Shown here in pieces: positions 32,669-40,908 of a stretch of DNA of 64,000 nt. The stretch lies in contig WJPL01000001.1 of the NCBI GenBank assembly GCA_009649675.1, positions 2,066,469 through 2,130,468 of the forward strand. The letters run 5' to 3'. The first letter of the stretch is position 1. Each line of letters starts with the position of its first letter. The translations under genes were made by a program, and so were the position numbers. The notes under the pieces are model-generated. The model worked only from the letters and a program-made list of their open reading frames with translations, had not been told where the DNA came from and did no database searches. The stretch comes from Alphaproteobacteria bacterium HT1-32. Its GTDB lineage: Bacteria > Pseudomonadota > Alphaproteobacteria > Rhodospirillales > HT1-32.

Positions 32669-33313
32669 GTGGAAACAACTACAAAAATATGTGGTCTGAA
32701 TGATGTGGCCTCGGTCCGCGCGGCGGTTGATGGCGGTGCGGCCTATGTCGGTTTTGTTTTCTTTCCGCCATCGCCGCGCAGTCTGAAGCTGCCGCTGGCG
32801 GCTGACCTTGCCCGGGCGGCCGGAACGGGGGTGATCCGGGTCGGTCTGTTCGTGAACCCAGAAGATGATCTGCTGAAGGAAACGCTGGATGCGGTGCCGC
32901 TCGACATGATCCAGCTGCATGGCAGGGAAACCCCGGACCGGGTGGCCGAGGTGAAGTCCCGTTTTGGTAAGCCGGTGATGAAAGCCTGCGGCGTCTCGAC
33001 CGGTGAAGATATCCGGGCTGCCCGTGCCTATCTGCCGGTGGCAGACCGGATTCTGTTCGATGCGAAACCACCGAAGCGCGATGATGCCCTGCCCGGCGGT
33101 AATGCGGAAAGTTTCGACTGGTCGCTGCTGACCAGTGCGGACTGGCCGGGCCGGTGGATGCTGGCTGGCGGGCTTGATGCGGATAATGTTGCGTCGGCAA
33201 TCCGGCAAACCCGTGCAACGGATGTCGATGTTTCCTCCGGTGTTGAAGACAAGCCCGGACGCAAGAACCCGGAGAAGATCCGCCTGTTCCTGAAAGCGGT
33301 TGCCGGGCGGTAA
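32669..33313 (+). CDS. trpF: Phosphoribosylanthranilate isomerase
   Basis: The 214-residue TIM-barrel enzyme has the catalytic Cys8 in KICGL and catalytic Asp131 in LFDAKPP. It isomerises PRA to CdRP in tryptophan synthesis. The start is GTG 32669 without a clear ribosome binding site, so translation is probably coupled to pyrF. The first eight or nine codons are AT-rich (ACA ACT ACA AAA ATA TGT), and typical GC-rich codons begin around codon 13, suggesting a hybrid gene. trpB and trpA, frequent next neighbours, are absent. Confidence 0.93.
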   Translation: METTTKICGLNDVASVRAAVDGGAAYVGFVFFPPSPRSLKLPLAADLARAAGTGVIRVGLFVNPEDDLLKETLDAVPLDMIQLHGRETPDRVAEVKSRFGKPVMKACGVSTGEDIRAARAYLPVADRILFDAKPPKRDDALPGGNAESFDWSLLTSADWPGRWMLAGGLDADNVASAIRQTRATDVDVSSGVEDKPGRKNPEKIRLFLKAVAGR

Positions 33314-33351
33314 TCTGTGATCCTGAACCAGATGCCGGATCGTGTGGCCTG

Positions 33352-33960
33352 TCAGGGCGTCTGAAGTACCACAAGTCCCAGCATCATCAGGGACAGGGCG
33401 GTCAGCCAGCCCGCAAGGATGCGGAGGGCGATCTGCATCCAGAACTTCCCCGCCCTGGTGGTCAGCCATCCCGTATTGAAGCAAATCAGCAGGATGGCGA
33501 GACTGGCCGCAACGATTCCGATAGTCCCGTCACCTGTCAGCCGTGCATGGAGGACAGTTTCATGTCCGGTCAGTCCGCCCGCCAGTAAGGCGGCTGCGGC
33601 GCAGATGATAACTGGCAGGCGAAGTTTCAGCGCCGTCAGCAAGGCAAGGGCAGAAGACAGAACGAGGTAGGGCAGATAGGGAAACAGGGTGGCCTGTTCG
33701 TCCAGCACGGCAACGGTGCCACCGGATAATAGCCCTGCCAGCAGCAGGCCCGTCGACCAGTGAAGATGCTGCCTGCCCTGCTGACCGGCCCACAGGCCAA
33801 GCGCCAGCAACAGCATGATCTGGTTCGGAGCGAGGACGGGATGCAGCAGCCCGGCGGAAAACGGGTCGAGACCCTCTGTAACCGGATGGGCAGAGGCTGT
33901 TGCCGGAAGCAGCACCAGTACCAGCAGGGCAGGGATGGCGATCAGGCTGTGCCGCGTCAC
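33352..33960 (-). CDS. HupE/UreJ-like membrane protein, second copy
   Basis: The 202-residue protein starts at GTG 33960, which overlaps the stop of the upstream hupE-like gene as GTGA. A cleavable signal-like helix (IAIPALLVLVLLPATASA) is followed by HPVTEGLDPFSAGLLHPVL and six or so membrane helices. The HP...GLLHP layout with early His residues resembles the HupE/UreJ nickel or cobalt transporters, though it matches the family less well than its neighbour. Codons of this frame upstream of 33960 are only the shadow of that neighbour. Confidence 0.7.
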   Translation of the reverse strand: MTRHSLIAIPALLVLVLLPATASAHPVTEGLDPFSAGLLHPVLAPNQIMLLLALGLWAGQQGRQHLHWSTGLLLAGLLSGGTVAVLDEQATLFPYLPYLVLSSALALLTALKLRLPVIICAAAALLAGGLTGHETVLHARLTGDGTIGIVAASLAILLICFNTGWLTTRAGKFWMQIALRILAGWLTALSLMMLGLVVLQTP

Positions 33961-34586
33961 ACGGTCACGGAGAGGAAATAGATGCCGATGGCGGCGATAA
34001 AGCCGCCGATGCTCCGCACCGCCAGCAGACCGTTCGGTGCCAGCAGCAGCAGGCCAAGGCCCATGCCGCAGAGATGCAGCAGCCCGGTGGTCAGGACAAA
34101 TCCGGCGGCAAAGGCAAAGGGGTTTGCCGCATCCGGCAGTTCCATGCCGTGAGCATGGCCATGGATGACGGCAAAAATTGCGACAATGATGGCGGCAATC
34201 CAGTGAGGTACCCGCTTTGCCAGGGCGATGGCGCCGCCGATGATGAGGATAGACAGGGCAATTCCGATGTTTTCGCCGGGCAGGAACAAGCCAGCCATCC
34301 CGGTAAGCGCGGCCATTGCCATAATGACAGGAAAGATCACCGGCAGCAGCCAGAGCGCGGGTGCACCCAGCAATGCGCCCCATAGACCAACGGCGACCAT
34401 GGCGACCAGGTGGTCCAGTCCGAACAGGGGATGCACCAGCCCGGCGATCAGTCCATCAGCGGCAGTGCCACCTTCATGGGCTTCCACGACAGAGCCGGTG
34501 AACAGGGCGGCGACAATGGCGATAAGGCCGATGAGATAGCGCAATTCGATGGTCAGCAGCGGTTCGGACGGTTCTGTGCTCATCAT
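33957..34586 (-). CDS. hupE: HupE/UreJ family metal transporter-like protein
   Basis: The 209-residue protein has the classical HupE form: a signal-like N-terminal helix, HEGG after it, then HPLFGLDHLVAMVAVGLWG, and an internal HGHAHGMELP motif in helix 5, the His-rich metal site. About seven membrane segments are visible. The family imports Ni2+ or Co2+ or serves as a metal permease. No hydrogenase or urease genes lie in the window. ATG 34586 or 34583 are both possible. It starts directly at the serB stop, indicating one operon serB-hupE-hupE2. Confidence 0.85.
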   Translation of the reverse strand: MMSTEPSEPLLTIELRYLIGLIAIVAALFTGSVVEAHEGGTAADGLIAGLVHPLFGLDHLVAMVAVGLWGALLGAPALWLLPVIFPVIMAMAALTGMAGLFLPGENIGIALSILIIGGAIALAKRVPHWIAAIIVAIFAVIHGHAHGMELPDAANPFAFAAGFVLTTGLLHLCGMGLGLLLLAPNGLLAVRSIGGFIAAIGIYFLSVTV

Positions 34587-35495
34587 TCAACTTTGCCCGG
34601 ATGTGATGATCTCGGCCTGACGATAGCCCTGAACGTAGAGCAGGGCCGTCAGGTCGGAATGGTCAACCTTGGCGCGGATCGTATCACGGACCAGCGGTTT
34701 TGCGCGATAGGCAATGCCAATTCCGGCGGCGGCCAGCATCTTGATGTCATTTGCACCATCGCCGACGGCCATTGTCAGTTCCGGGTCCAGCCCGCTGGCG
34801 ACCGCCATCTGGTTCAGGGCCTGCAGCTTGCGGTCCGGTGACAGGATCGGTTCCATGACACGCCCGGTCAGCAGGCCATCCTGAACATCAAGGATATTGG
34901 CTTCATGATAGTCAAAGCCGAGGCGTTCCTTTATCCGGCGGGTAAAGTAGGTGAAACCGCCGGAAACCAGTGCGGTATAGGCACCGTGATGTCGCATGGT
35001 GGCAATCAGGGTCGCGGCCCCCGGCATCAGTTCCAGCGACTTGTAGGTCTCTGCCATCAGTCCCGCATCAATGCCGTCCAGCATCGATACCCGTTCCCGC
35101 AGGGCGTCGGCGAAGCCCAGTTTGCCGTTCATGGCGCGGCGGGTGATCTCTGCGATGGCCTCACCAACCCCGGCCAGCGCCGCGAGTTCGTCGAGGGTTT
35201 CGCCGGTAATGATCGTGGAATCCATATCTGCGACCAGAAGCTTTTTCCGTCGATCCCAGACTGACTGGGCAATGGCGTCGACAGGTGCCTGCTGTAATGC
35301 CTGCCGGGCCGTCGTTTCCGCCCGGCCGGGTGCGAACCGGGAAAAGCCGATATCGCAGGCGATGTTCTGATGCAGCCAGTCAGCGGGTCCGACATCTGCG
35401 CCCTGTCCGGTCAGTTCCTGACGCACCCTGTCGACAAGTTCCTGTGACAGGCAGGGTTTTGCCGGGTCGGTGATCAGTGTCAGGACAAAGTCCAT
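34587..35495 (-). CDS. serB: Phosphoserine phosphatase
   Basis: The 302-residue HAD-family enzyme has the nucleophile motif D90-M-D92-S-T94, the conserved helix ETLDELAALAGVGE, the SGGFTYF segment, and GDGANDIKML near residue 245. The N-terminal 80 residues form an ACT-like domain as in E. coli-type SerB. It makes serine from phosphoserine. It heads a co-transcribed group with the two HupE-like genes, an association I have no functional explanation for. Confidence 0.94.
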   Translation of the reverse strand: MDFVLTLITDPAKPCLSQELVDRVRQELTGQGADVGPADWLHQNIACDIGFSRFAPGRAETTARQALQQAPVDAIAQSVWDRRKKLLVADMDSTIITGETLDELAALAGVGEAIAEITRRAMNGKLGFADALRERVSMLDGIDAGLMAETYKSLELMPGAATLIATMRHHGAYTALVSGGFTYFTRRIKERLGFDYHEANILDVQDGLLTGRVMEPILSPDRKLQALNQMAVASGLDPELTMAVGDGANDIKMLAAAGIGIAYRAKPLVRDTIRAKVDHSDLTALLYVQGYRQAEIITSGQS

Positions 35496-35617
35496 ATCGG
35501 GGGCTCCGGAGCGTTAGGCGGGATATTTCCCGCCAGCCTATACAGGTCTGATCCGCTGTCGTCATCTGTTCTGTGAACAGAATTCGGGTCTGCCCGTTTC
35601 GTGAGAGGTCGTCCTGC

Positions 35618-36364
35618 CTATTCTGTCCGCCGGAACGGCCGGGCGTGAATTTTTGTCTGGTGGCCGACTTCGGCTTTTGCGCCATCCGGTTGCAGGCCAC
35701 GGTAATAGCCTTTCTGCCAGCGCTCGGCATGGGCATTGCTGCCTTCTTTAGGCAGTTCGTCGAGGAAACCACGACGGGACTGATTCCAGTGTTCATATTG
35801 TTTCCGGGCTTCCGGATCATCCTCCAGATTGCGGATTTCCGGCTCGGTCGCATCAACAATCCCGCGACTGACGGGAAAGAAAAAGCAGAAGGGGTCACCT
35901 TTCTCAAACCGGACCGGATGGTTGGCCCGGGTAAATATCCAGTTCATCGTGAAGGTATAGGGTGCCCAGTCGGTCTCTATCATGCCGGTCAGTGGTTGCA
36001 GGGCATCTTTCGGCGCATTTGGCGGGCCGCTGGCCCAGAGATTGAGGCCGGGATCGGTCCGGAACAGATAACCTGTATGAAAGGTCAGCACGCCGGAGCC
36101 GAAATGGCTGATGACAAAATGTGAATTTCCGCCGACACCGTCAAACCGCAGGGTGATGGCATCCTTGCCGGTTCTGCCGTTCCACACGGCTTCGAACCCT
36201 TCCGGGCAGGTGATTTCCCAGCCATGGGAATTGGCAATGGTCAGCGGCAGACAGCGATAGCCATAGGCCGCGGGCAGTTCATCCATCCAGACCCGGCTTG
36301 ATGGCGCGGGCCGGATTTCAGGTGTCAGGGCCGCTGGCTGTGTGGGGTAGGCAATTAGTTTCAT
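35618..36364 (-). CDS. DUF6065-like protein
   Basis: The 248-residue soluble protein appears to match the uncharacterised DUF6065 family: it begins MKLIAYPTQ, has ANSHGWEITCP near residue 43, NSHFVISHFGSGVLTFHTGYLF near 79-100, and WIFTRANHPVRFEKGDPFCFFFP near 142-164. Family assignment is from memory of these motifs, not a search. No signal peptide is apparent. It is 55 bases downstream of the MmgE/PrpD gene on the same strand and probably co-transcribed with it. The function is unknown. Confidence 0.65.
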   Translation of the reverse strand: MKLIAYPTQPAALTPEIRPAPSSRVWMDELPAAYGYRCLPLTIANSHGWEITCPEGFEAVWNGRTGKDAITLRFDGVGGNSHFVISHFGSGVLTFHTGYLFRTDPGLNLWASGPPNAPKDALQPLTGMIETDWAPYTFTMNWIFTRANHPVRFEKGDPFCFFFPVSRGIVDATEPEIRNLEDDPEARKQYEHWNQSRRGFLDELPKEGSNAHAERWQKGYYRGLQPDGAKAEVGHQTKIHARPFRRTE

Positions 36365-36419
36365 ATCTGGTTCTGCCTTAGTCTCAGCGGTGCCTGCGCT
36401 TCATCGACGACAGCCGGAC

Positions 36420-37757
36420 TCATGATAACGGGCGCAACAGGTCGCGGATATCAGGGATATTTTCGATATCCATAATGCCGTCATGAAGATTCCGGGCAAC
36501 ATCCGGGGTAAGCAGGCGCGACGTCAGTTCGTAGTATTTTTCGGTCAGTTCCGCCTCATCATAGGGGTCTTCACTGTCCCCACGGTTGGTTTTTGTCTCG
36601 GCCGTGGCGGTCGTGCCATCGGTAAAGGTAATTGTGACCCTTGCCGGCCGGAAATCCGGCATCATGGCTGTCAGGTTCCTGTCCTCACGGACGATCACCC
36701 GGTCTGCGAGTTCCTGAATATCGTCACGGCGAATGGCCTCCCAGGTGAAGCTGCCAACGCCGGAGGAGCCGTGAATGATGGTGGTCGCGATGGCAAAGGG
36801 CACAGAGAATTTTCCGGCCAGTGTGTTTTGCGGATTCTGATCATCCAGTTCCACTGCCAGCGAATAGGTCTCGACATCGACCCGGGCGATTTCATCCGCC
36901 TGTAATCGCTGTTTCATACCAAGCTTTGCCAGCGCATCCAGTGCCCCGTGATTATACCGGCAGCAGGCATGGCGTTTGAAATAATTGCGGGTGATTTCCC
37001 AGCGCTCACCCAGTTCCTCTGTCATTTCACCGGGATTGAAGCTTTCCGAAATGACTTTGCCCCAGACAGATGACAGGCCGTCATGTTCTCCTGTGAATCC
37101 GGATTGCAGCATGTCCCAGCACATCAGCCCGATCTGGCCTGAAAAGCCGGAAAAGCTGTTCCGTACCGTACCGCCCTGCAACATGGTTTGGCGACTGGTC
37201 GTGAGGCCCAGAGACGAGGAAATATTGATGATTTCCCGGAACTGTCTGGCATCGGCCCGCATCATTTTTGCCACGGCAACAGCCGCACCCGTGGTTCCCC
37301 ATGTACCATGAGGATGCATGGAAGGGCGTATCTTTGCGGCCATGCCGATCCGCGCTCCGACTTCATAGCCGAGGATGACCGCCAGCAGGACATCGCGGCC
37401 ATTGCGTCCCATTGCCTCGGCAAGCGCCAGCGCCGCCGGCACCACATGGATGCCCGGATGGCCGCGGCTGAACTGATTGCCTTCGTCCATTTCCAGAAAA
37501 GTCCCGGCGGTGCCGTTCAGAAAAGCAGCCCGGGAAGCCTCAACCCGCAAACCCGCCCCCAGTACCGTCGAAGACCCGCCACCATTTCCGGCCATTCGGG
37601 CAACCAGCCGCTGCATTTCCGGTTCCGCGGCCCCGCCGGTGATGGCAGCAACACAATCGGCAATGACAAACCGCGCCCGCTCCAGCACGGGGGCAGGCAG
37701 GTCGTCAAAGCCGGTATTTTCAAGGAAGGCAGAGAGGTCGTCGAGATAGTCAGGCAT
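36420..37757 (-). CDS. MmgE/PrpD family protein
   Basis: The 445-residue protein has the family layout: an all-helical N-terminal domain with GTAGTFLEMDEGNQFSRGHPGIHVVPAALALAE near residues 76-108, the H-P-H-G-T-W-G-T segment near 147 and a mixed C-terminal domain. Relatives include 2-methylcitrate dehydratase, cis-aconitate decarboxylase and unassigned lyases or isomerases. None of the other methylcitrate-cycle genes is nearby, so the substrate cannot be inferred. It is the first gene of a likely pair with the DUF6065-like gene. Confidence 0.85.
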   Translation of the reverse strand: MPDYLDDLSAFLENTGFDDLPAPVLERARFVIADCVAAITGGAAEPEMQRLVARMAGNGGGSSTVLGAGLRVEASRAAFLNGTAGTFLEMDEGNQFSRGHPGIHVVPAALALAEAMGRNGRDVLLAVILGYEVGARIGMAAKIRPSMHPHGTWGTTGAAVAVAKMMRADARQFREIINISSSLGLTTSRQTMLQGGTVRNSFSGFSGQIGLMCWDMLQSGFTGEHDGLSSVWGKVISESFNPGEMTEELGERWEITRNYFKRHACCRYNHGALDALAKLGMKQRLQADEIARVDVETYSLAVELDDQNPQNTLAGKFSVPFAIATTIIHGSSGVGSFTWEAIRRDDIQELADRVIVREDRNLTAMMPDFRPARVTITFTDGTTATAETKTNRGDSEDPYDEAELTEKYYELTSRLLTPDVARNLHDGIMDIENIPDIRDLLRPLS

Positions 37758-37893
37758 GCGGGTTGTCTCCGTTCATGTCGGCTGCATATTAGAGCAGCCA
37801 AAGCACACTCCCAAGCCTGCGGTAGCAAATCAGATAGTGAGAATCGCTGAGGCAACCATCAGAGCGAACAGAAGCATATATCATAATCATGTC

Positions 37894-37913
37894 ATCCCGT
37901 CGGAAGACGGGAT
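37894..37913. repeat. REP-like perfect palindromic hairpin
   Basis: ATCCCGTC (37894-37901), loop GGAA, and GACGGGAT (37906-37913) make a perfect 8-bp stem. The flanks GTC and CC extend the GTCATCCCG...CGGGATCC pattern that recurs as extragenic palindromes in many proteobacterial genomes. No second copy is seen in this window, so its repeat nature is inferred. Confidence 0.45.
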
Positions 37914-37950
37914 CCGGTCGTAACGTCAGTATTCTCTGATTCCCCAACCT

Positions 37951-37990
37951 AAAGAAAAGCCCGCGCCTCCATATGGGAGACGCGGGCTTT
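37951..37990 (-). terminator. Rho-independent terminator of xsc
   Basis: AAAGCCCGCG (37956-37965) pairs perfectly with CGCGGGCTTT (37981-37990); after one mismatch CTCC pairs with GGAG, leaving a loop of five bases. On the minus strand the stem is followed by a T-rich run (TTTTCTTT). It lies 27 bases after the xsc stop. Confidence 0.85.
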
Positions 37991-38016
37991 GATGTCAGCC
38001 GTCAGAGGGTCAGCGG

Positions 38017-39795
38017 TTAGCCGACCTGCTGCGGGCGCATGTCGTTCGGGTCGATGCCGGCAACTTCAACCGGGGCCTTCATGGCGTCACGGCGGAACGG
38101 CTCGCCCAGTTCCTGATTGAGGATGACTTCGATGAAGGTGGTGACACCCTTGTTCATCTGCTCGTCAACGGCTGTCTTCAGGGCGGCGGTGACTTCTTCC
38201 ATCGTCGTCACGGTAACACCCTTGAGACCACAGCCTTCAGCAACCTTGGCATAGGACAGGTTCAGGTTCAGTTCGGTTCCGACGAAGTTGTTGGAATACC
38301 ACAGCGTCGTGTTGCGCTTTTCCGCACCCCACTGGTAGTTGCGGAAGATGACCATGGTGATGGCTGGCCAGTCGTCGCGGCCGATCGAACCCATTTCGTT
38401 CATCGAGATACCGAAGGCACCGTCACCGGCAAAGCCGACAACCGGCACGTCCGGGCAGCCGATCTTGGCACCGACGATGGACGGGAATCCGTAACCGCAG
38501 GGGCCGAACAGGCCCGGTGCGAGATATTTACGGGGTTCTTCGAAGGTCGGGTAGGCGTTACCGATGGCGCAGTTATTGCCGATATCGGACGAGATGATCG
38601 CATTCTTCGGCAGGGCGGCCTGAATGGCACGCCAGGCCATGCGGGGTGACATGCGATCCGGCTCGCGTGAGCGGGAATCGGCATTCCAGGTCGTGCCCGG
38701 ATCGTCGTCTTCGTGATCCATGGAGGACAGGGTCTGGAGCCAGGCAGACTTGGTCTGATGGACCAGCGCCTTGCGGTCATCACGACCGGCATCACCGGCC
38801 GTCGGGGAAAGCTGGCCAAGGATCTGGCTGGCAACCTTCTTGGCGTCACCGCAGATGGCGACAGAGACTTTCTTGGCGAGGCCAATCCGGTCGGAGTTCA
38901 TGTCGACCTGAATGATGGCAGCGTCTTTCGGCCAGTAATCAATGCCGTAGCCGGGCAGGGTCGAGAACGGGTTCAGGCGGGTGCCGAGAGCCAGCACGAC
39001 ATCAGCCTTGGAGATCAGTTCCATCGCTGCCTTCGAGCCGTTATAGCCGAGCGGACCGACAGCCATCGGATGGCTGCCCGGGAAGCTGTCATTATGCTGA
39101 TAGCCACAGCAGACCGGCGAGTCGAGACGCTCGGCCAGTGCCTTGGTTTCCGGAATGGCATTCGCCAGCACCACACCGGCGCCGGACAGAATGACCGGGA
39201 ACTTGGCTTCGGAAAGCAGCTTGGCTGCCTCGGCGACAGCCTTTTCACCACCGGCAGGGCGCTCAAGACGAACGATCTGCGGCAGTTCGATATCGATGAC
39301 CTGGGTCCAGAAGTCACGGGGCACGTTGATTTGCGCCGGTGCGGAACCACGAATGGCTTTTTCAATGACGCGGTTCAGGACTTCAGCAACACGCGAGGCG
39401 TCGCGAACTTCTTCCTGATAGCAGACCATGTCGCGGAACAGCGCCATCTGTTCGACTTCCTGGAAACCGCCCTGACCGATGGTCTTGTTGGCCGCCTGCG
39501 GCGTGACCAGCAACATCGGTGTGTGGTTCCAGTAGGCGGTCTTGATGGCGGTTACGAATCCGGTGATGCCGGGACCGTTCTGGGCAATCGCCATCGCGAC
39601 CTTGCCGGTTGTACGGGTGTAGCCATCGCAGATCAGGCCACCGTTGGTTTCATGGGCAACGTCCCAGAACTTGATGCCGGCTTTCGGAAACAGGTCCGAG
39701 ATCGGCATGAAGGCCGAGCCGATGATACCAAAGCCATGCTGAATGCCATGCATCTGCAGAACTTTGACGAAAGCTTCTTCTGTGGTCATCTTCAT
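38017..39795 (-). CDS. xsc: Sulfoacetaldehyde acetyltransferase
   Basis: The 592-residue thiamine diphosphate enzyme shows an N-terminal Pyr domain with the catalytic Glu in AHETNGGLICDGY, a central domain, and a C-terminal PP domain with GDGAFGISMNEMGS and NYQWGAEKRNTT. The sequence matches Xsc rather than acetolactate synthase (GIIGSAFMPISDLFPKAGI at the start). It converts sulfoacetaldehyde and phosphate to acetyl phosphate and sulfite. AGGAGG lies 10 bases before ATG 39795. The usual partners pta and taurine or isethionate genes are not adjacent; it is a single-gene unit with its own terminator. Confidence 0.9.
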   Translation of the reverse strand: MKMTTEEAFVKVLQMHGIQHGFGIIGSAFMPISDLFPKAGIKFWDVAHETNGGLICDGYTRTTGKVAMAIAQNGPGITGFVTAIKTAYWNHTPMLLVTPQAANKTIGQGGFQEVEQMALFRDMVCYQEEVRDASRVAEVLNRVIEKAIRGSAPAQINVPRDFWTQVIDIELPQIVRLERPAGGEKAVAEAAKLLSEAKFPVILSGAGVVLANAIPETKALAERLDSPVCCGYQHNDSFPGSHPMAVGPLGYNGSKAAMELISKADVVLALGTRLNPFSTLPGYGIDYWPKDAAIIQVDMNSDRIGLAKKVSVAICGDAKKVASQILGQLSPTAGDAGRDDRKALVHQTKSAWLQTLSSMDHEDDDPGTTWNADSRSREPDRMSPRMAWRAIQAALPKNAIISSDIGNNCAIGNAYPTFEEPRKYLAPGLFGPCGYGFPSIVGAKIGCPDVPVVGFAGDGAFGISMNEMGSIGRDDWPAITMVIFRNYQWGAEKRNTTLWYSNNFVGTELNLNLSYAKVAEGCGLKGVTVTTMEEVTAALKTAVDEQMNKGVTTFIEVILNQELGEPFRRDAMKAPVEVAGIDPNDMRPQQVG

Positions 39796-40187
39796 GGTGA
39801 GCGTTCCTCCTGCCCCTGAAGTTAAGACATTGCGCCGGTCCCGATTGGGCCAACCGGGGGCGCATGCCGGTCTGAAAATTTATCCCGATGGCCATGACAT
39901 AGTGGCTGGCCGGGCGAATAGATAGCGCCAGAATCCTATAAAACGCTACCCCAAATGGGCCAGTTCAGACATTTTTTGGCCCTACCAAACCCTTGTTTTC
40001 CCCAATGTTTGTGACTTCCTTCAGTTTTATTGAAGTAAGCGGGAAAAGGTCTCATTAATGATGAAGTTTTACGCCGGGGCAGTCTTCTGATTTCTGACCT
40101 GATGCCCAGAGTGAAGGTTGATTTATCATCTTATTAATTGTGTAGTCCGGTAAGTAACGTGTTTTTGTTGTGTAAAGGAGGCGTTGA
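39796..40187. other. Divergent intergenic region between xsc and the secreted-protein gene
   Basis: The 392 bases hold no convincing gene. They include the xsc ribosome binding site, a short inverted repeat GGGCCA/TGGCCC (39957-39962 and 39977-39982) that might be an xsc operator, and, at the right, an AT-rich segment with a promoter for the rightward gene. Confidence 0.55.
40118..40146 (+). promoter_or_regulatory. Candidate sigma-70-type promoter
   Basis: TTGATT (40118-40123), a 17-base spacer and TGTAGT (40141-40146) precede the start codon by about 40 bases. The gene then has an exceptionally good ribosome binding site, AAAGGAGG, seven bases before ATG 40188. Confidence 0.4.
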
Positions 40188-40880
40188 ATGAAGGTCTGCC
40201 ATCTGGTTTTGTCGGCGTTCTTAATCGCCGGTACCATTCAGGTTTCCATCGCTGAGGAGCAGGTATATCCGCCCGCCGGAAAGACAATTGTTTATAAGGG
40301 TGTCACGCTTGTCGGGACGACCTATAAATTCCGGAACAGCGATAAATTTTTCCGCTACATGAAGGCGGGTATCGACATGGTCGGGAAACTGCCTGATGCG
40401 GACTGGAATCATACCGGCCTTATAAAAAAGGTTGTTTACGATCCCCCTTCCAAGGAACGAAAATCGACTGCGGCCTTACCGGGACGGCTTGCTTATTACT
40501 GGACCGAGGATGGCAAGGAATTCCCGGCGCCGGTGTATTACTTCGGTTCTGTCAGAAACACCTCGGGCTTCCTGATGGCATTAATGATGGTCGAGCAGGG
40601 CAGGGTTGCTTTCCACCACAGGCAATTATTTGAAACACAGAAGCTTCTGCAGGACATGGATAGTGGGGAAGTTCCGTTTGATTCTGGCAAATTTCGGGAA
40701 GCGGCCGCAGAGAATCTCAGGCTGAAAAATCTGTTTCAGGCCGAGCCAGGCAGCACGCTGCTCATGGCTGACGAATGCATGAGTGCTGCTGCAATGTACA
40801 AGGCACATGAAATCCTTTATCCGGACAAAGAAAAACTCAGTGCTTTCAGAAAGCTTACGCGATCCACAGGATGTCCCTGA
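40188..40880 (+). CDS. Secreted hypothetical protein, 230 residues
   Basis: I do not recognise this protein. Residues 1-22 form a signal peptide (hydrophobic LVLSAFLIAGTIQVSIA, cleavage probably after SIA). The mature part has a Tyr-rich segment TTYKFRNSDKFFRYM near residue 44, a helix-rich second half and two Cys near the C terminus (ECMSAAAMYKAH and TGCP), which could form one disulfide. Composition is slightly AT-richer than its neighbours. It stands alone, with a strong ribosome binding site and its own promoter, and is convergent with the UbiD-family gene. Confidence 0.8.
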   Translation: MKVCHLVLSAFLIAGTIQVSIAEEQVYPPAGKTIVYKGVTLVGTTYKFRNSDKFFRYMKAGIDMVGKLPDADWNHTGLIKKVVYDPPSKERKSTAALPGRLAYYWTEDGKEFPAPVYYFGSVRNTSGFLMALMMVEQGRVAFHHRQLFETQKLLQDMDSGEVPFDSGKFREAAAENLRLKNLFQAEPGSTLLMADECMSAAAMYKAHEILYPDKEKLSAFRKLTRSTGCP

Positions 40881-40908
40881 CCGCTGAAACTGTTCTTTTG
40901 AGCCTGAA

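Noticed and set aside
33961-34383. N-terminal extension of the second HupE-like gene
   Set aside because: The sequence is the shadow of the first HupE-like gene in another frame; the real start is GTG 33960.
38713-39819. 368-codon plus-strand frame inside xsc
   Set aside because: Shadow of xsc, with no family motif.
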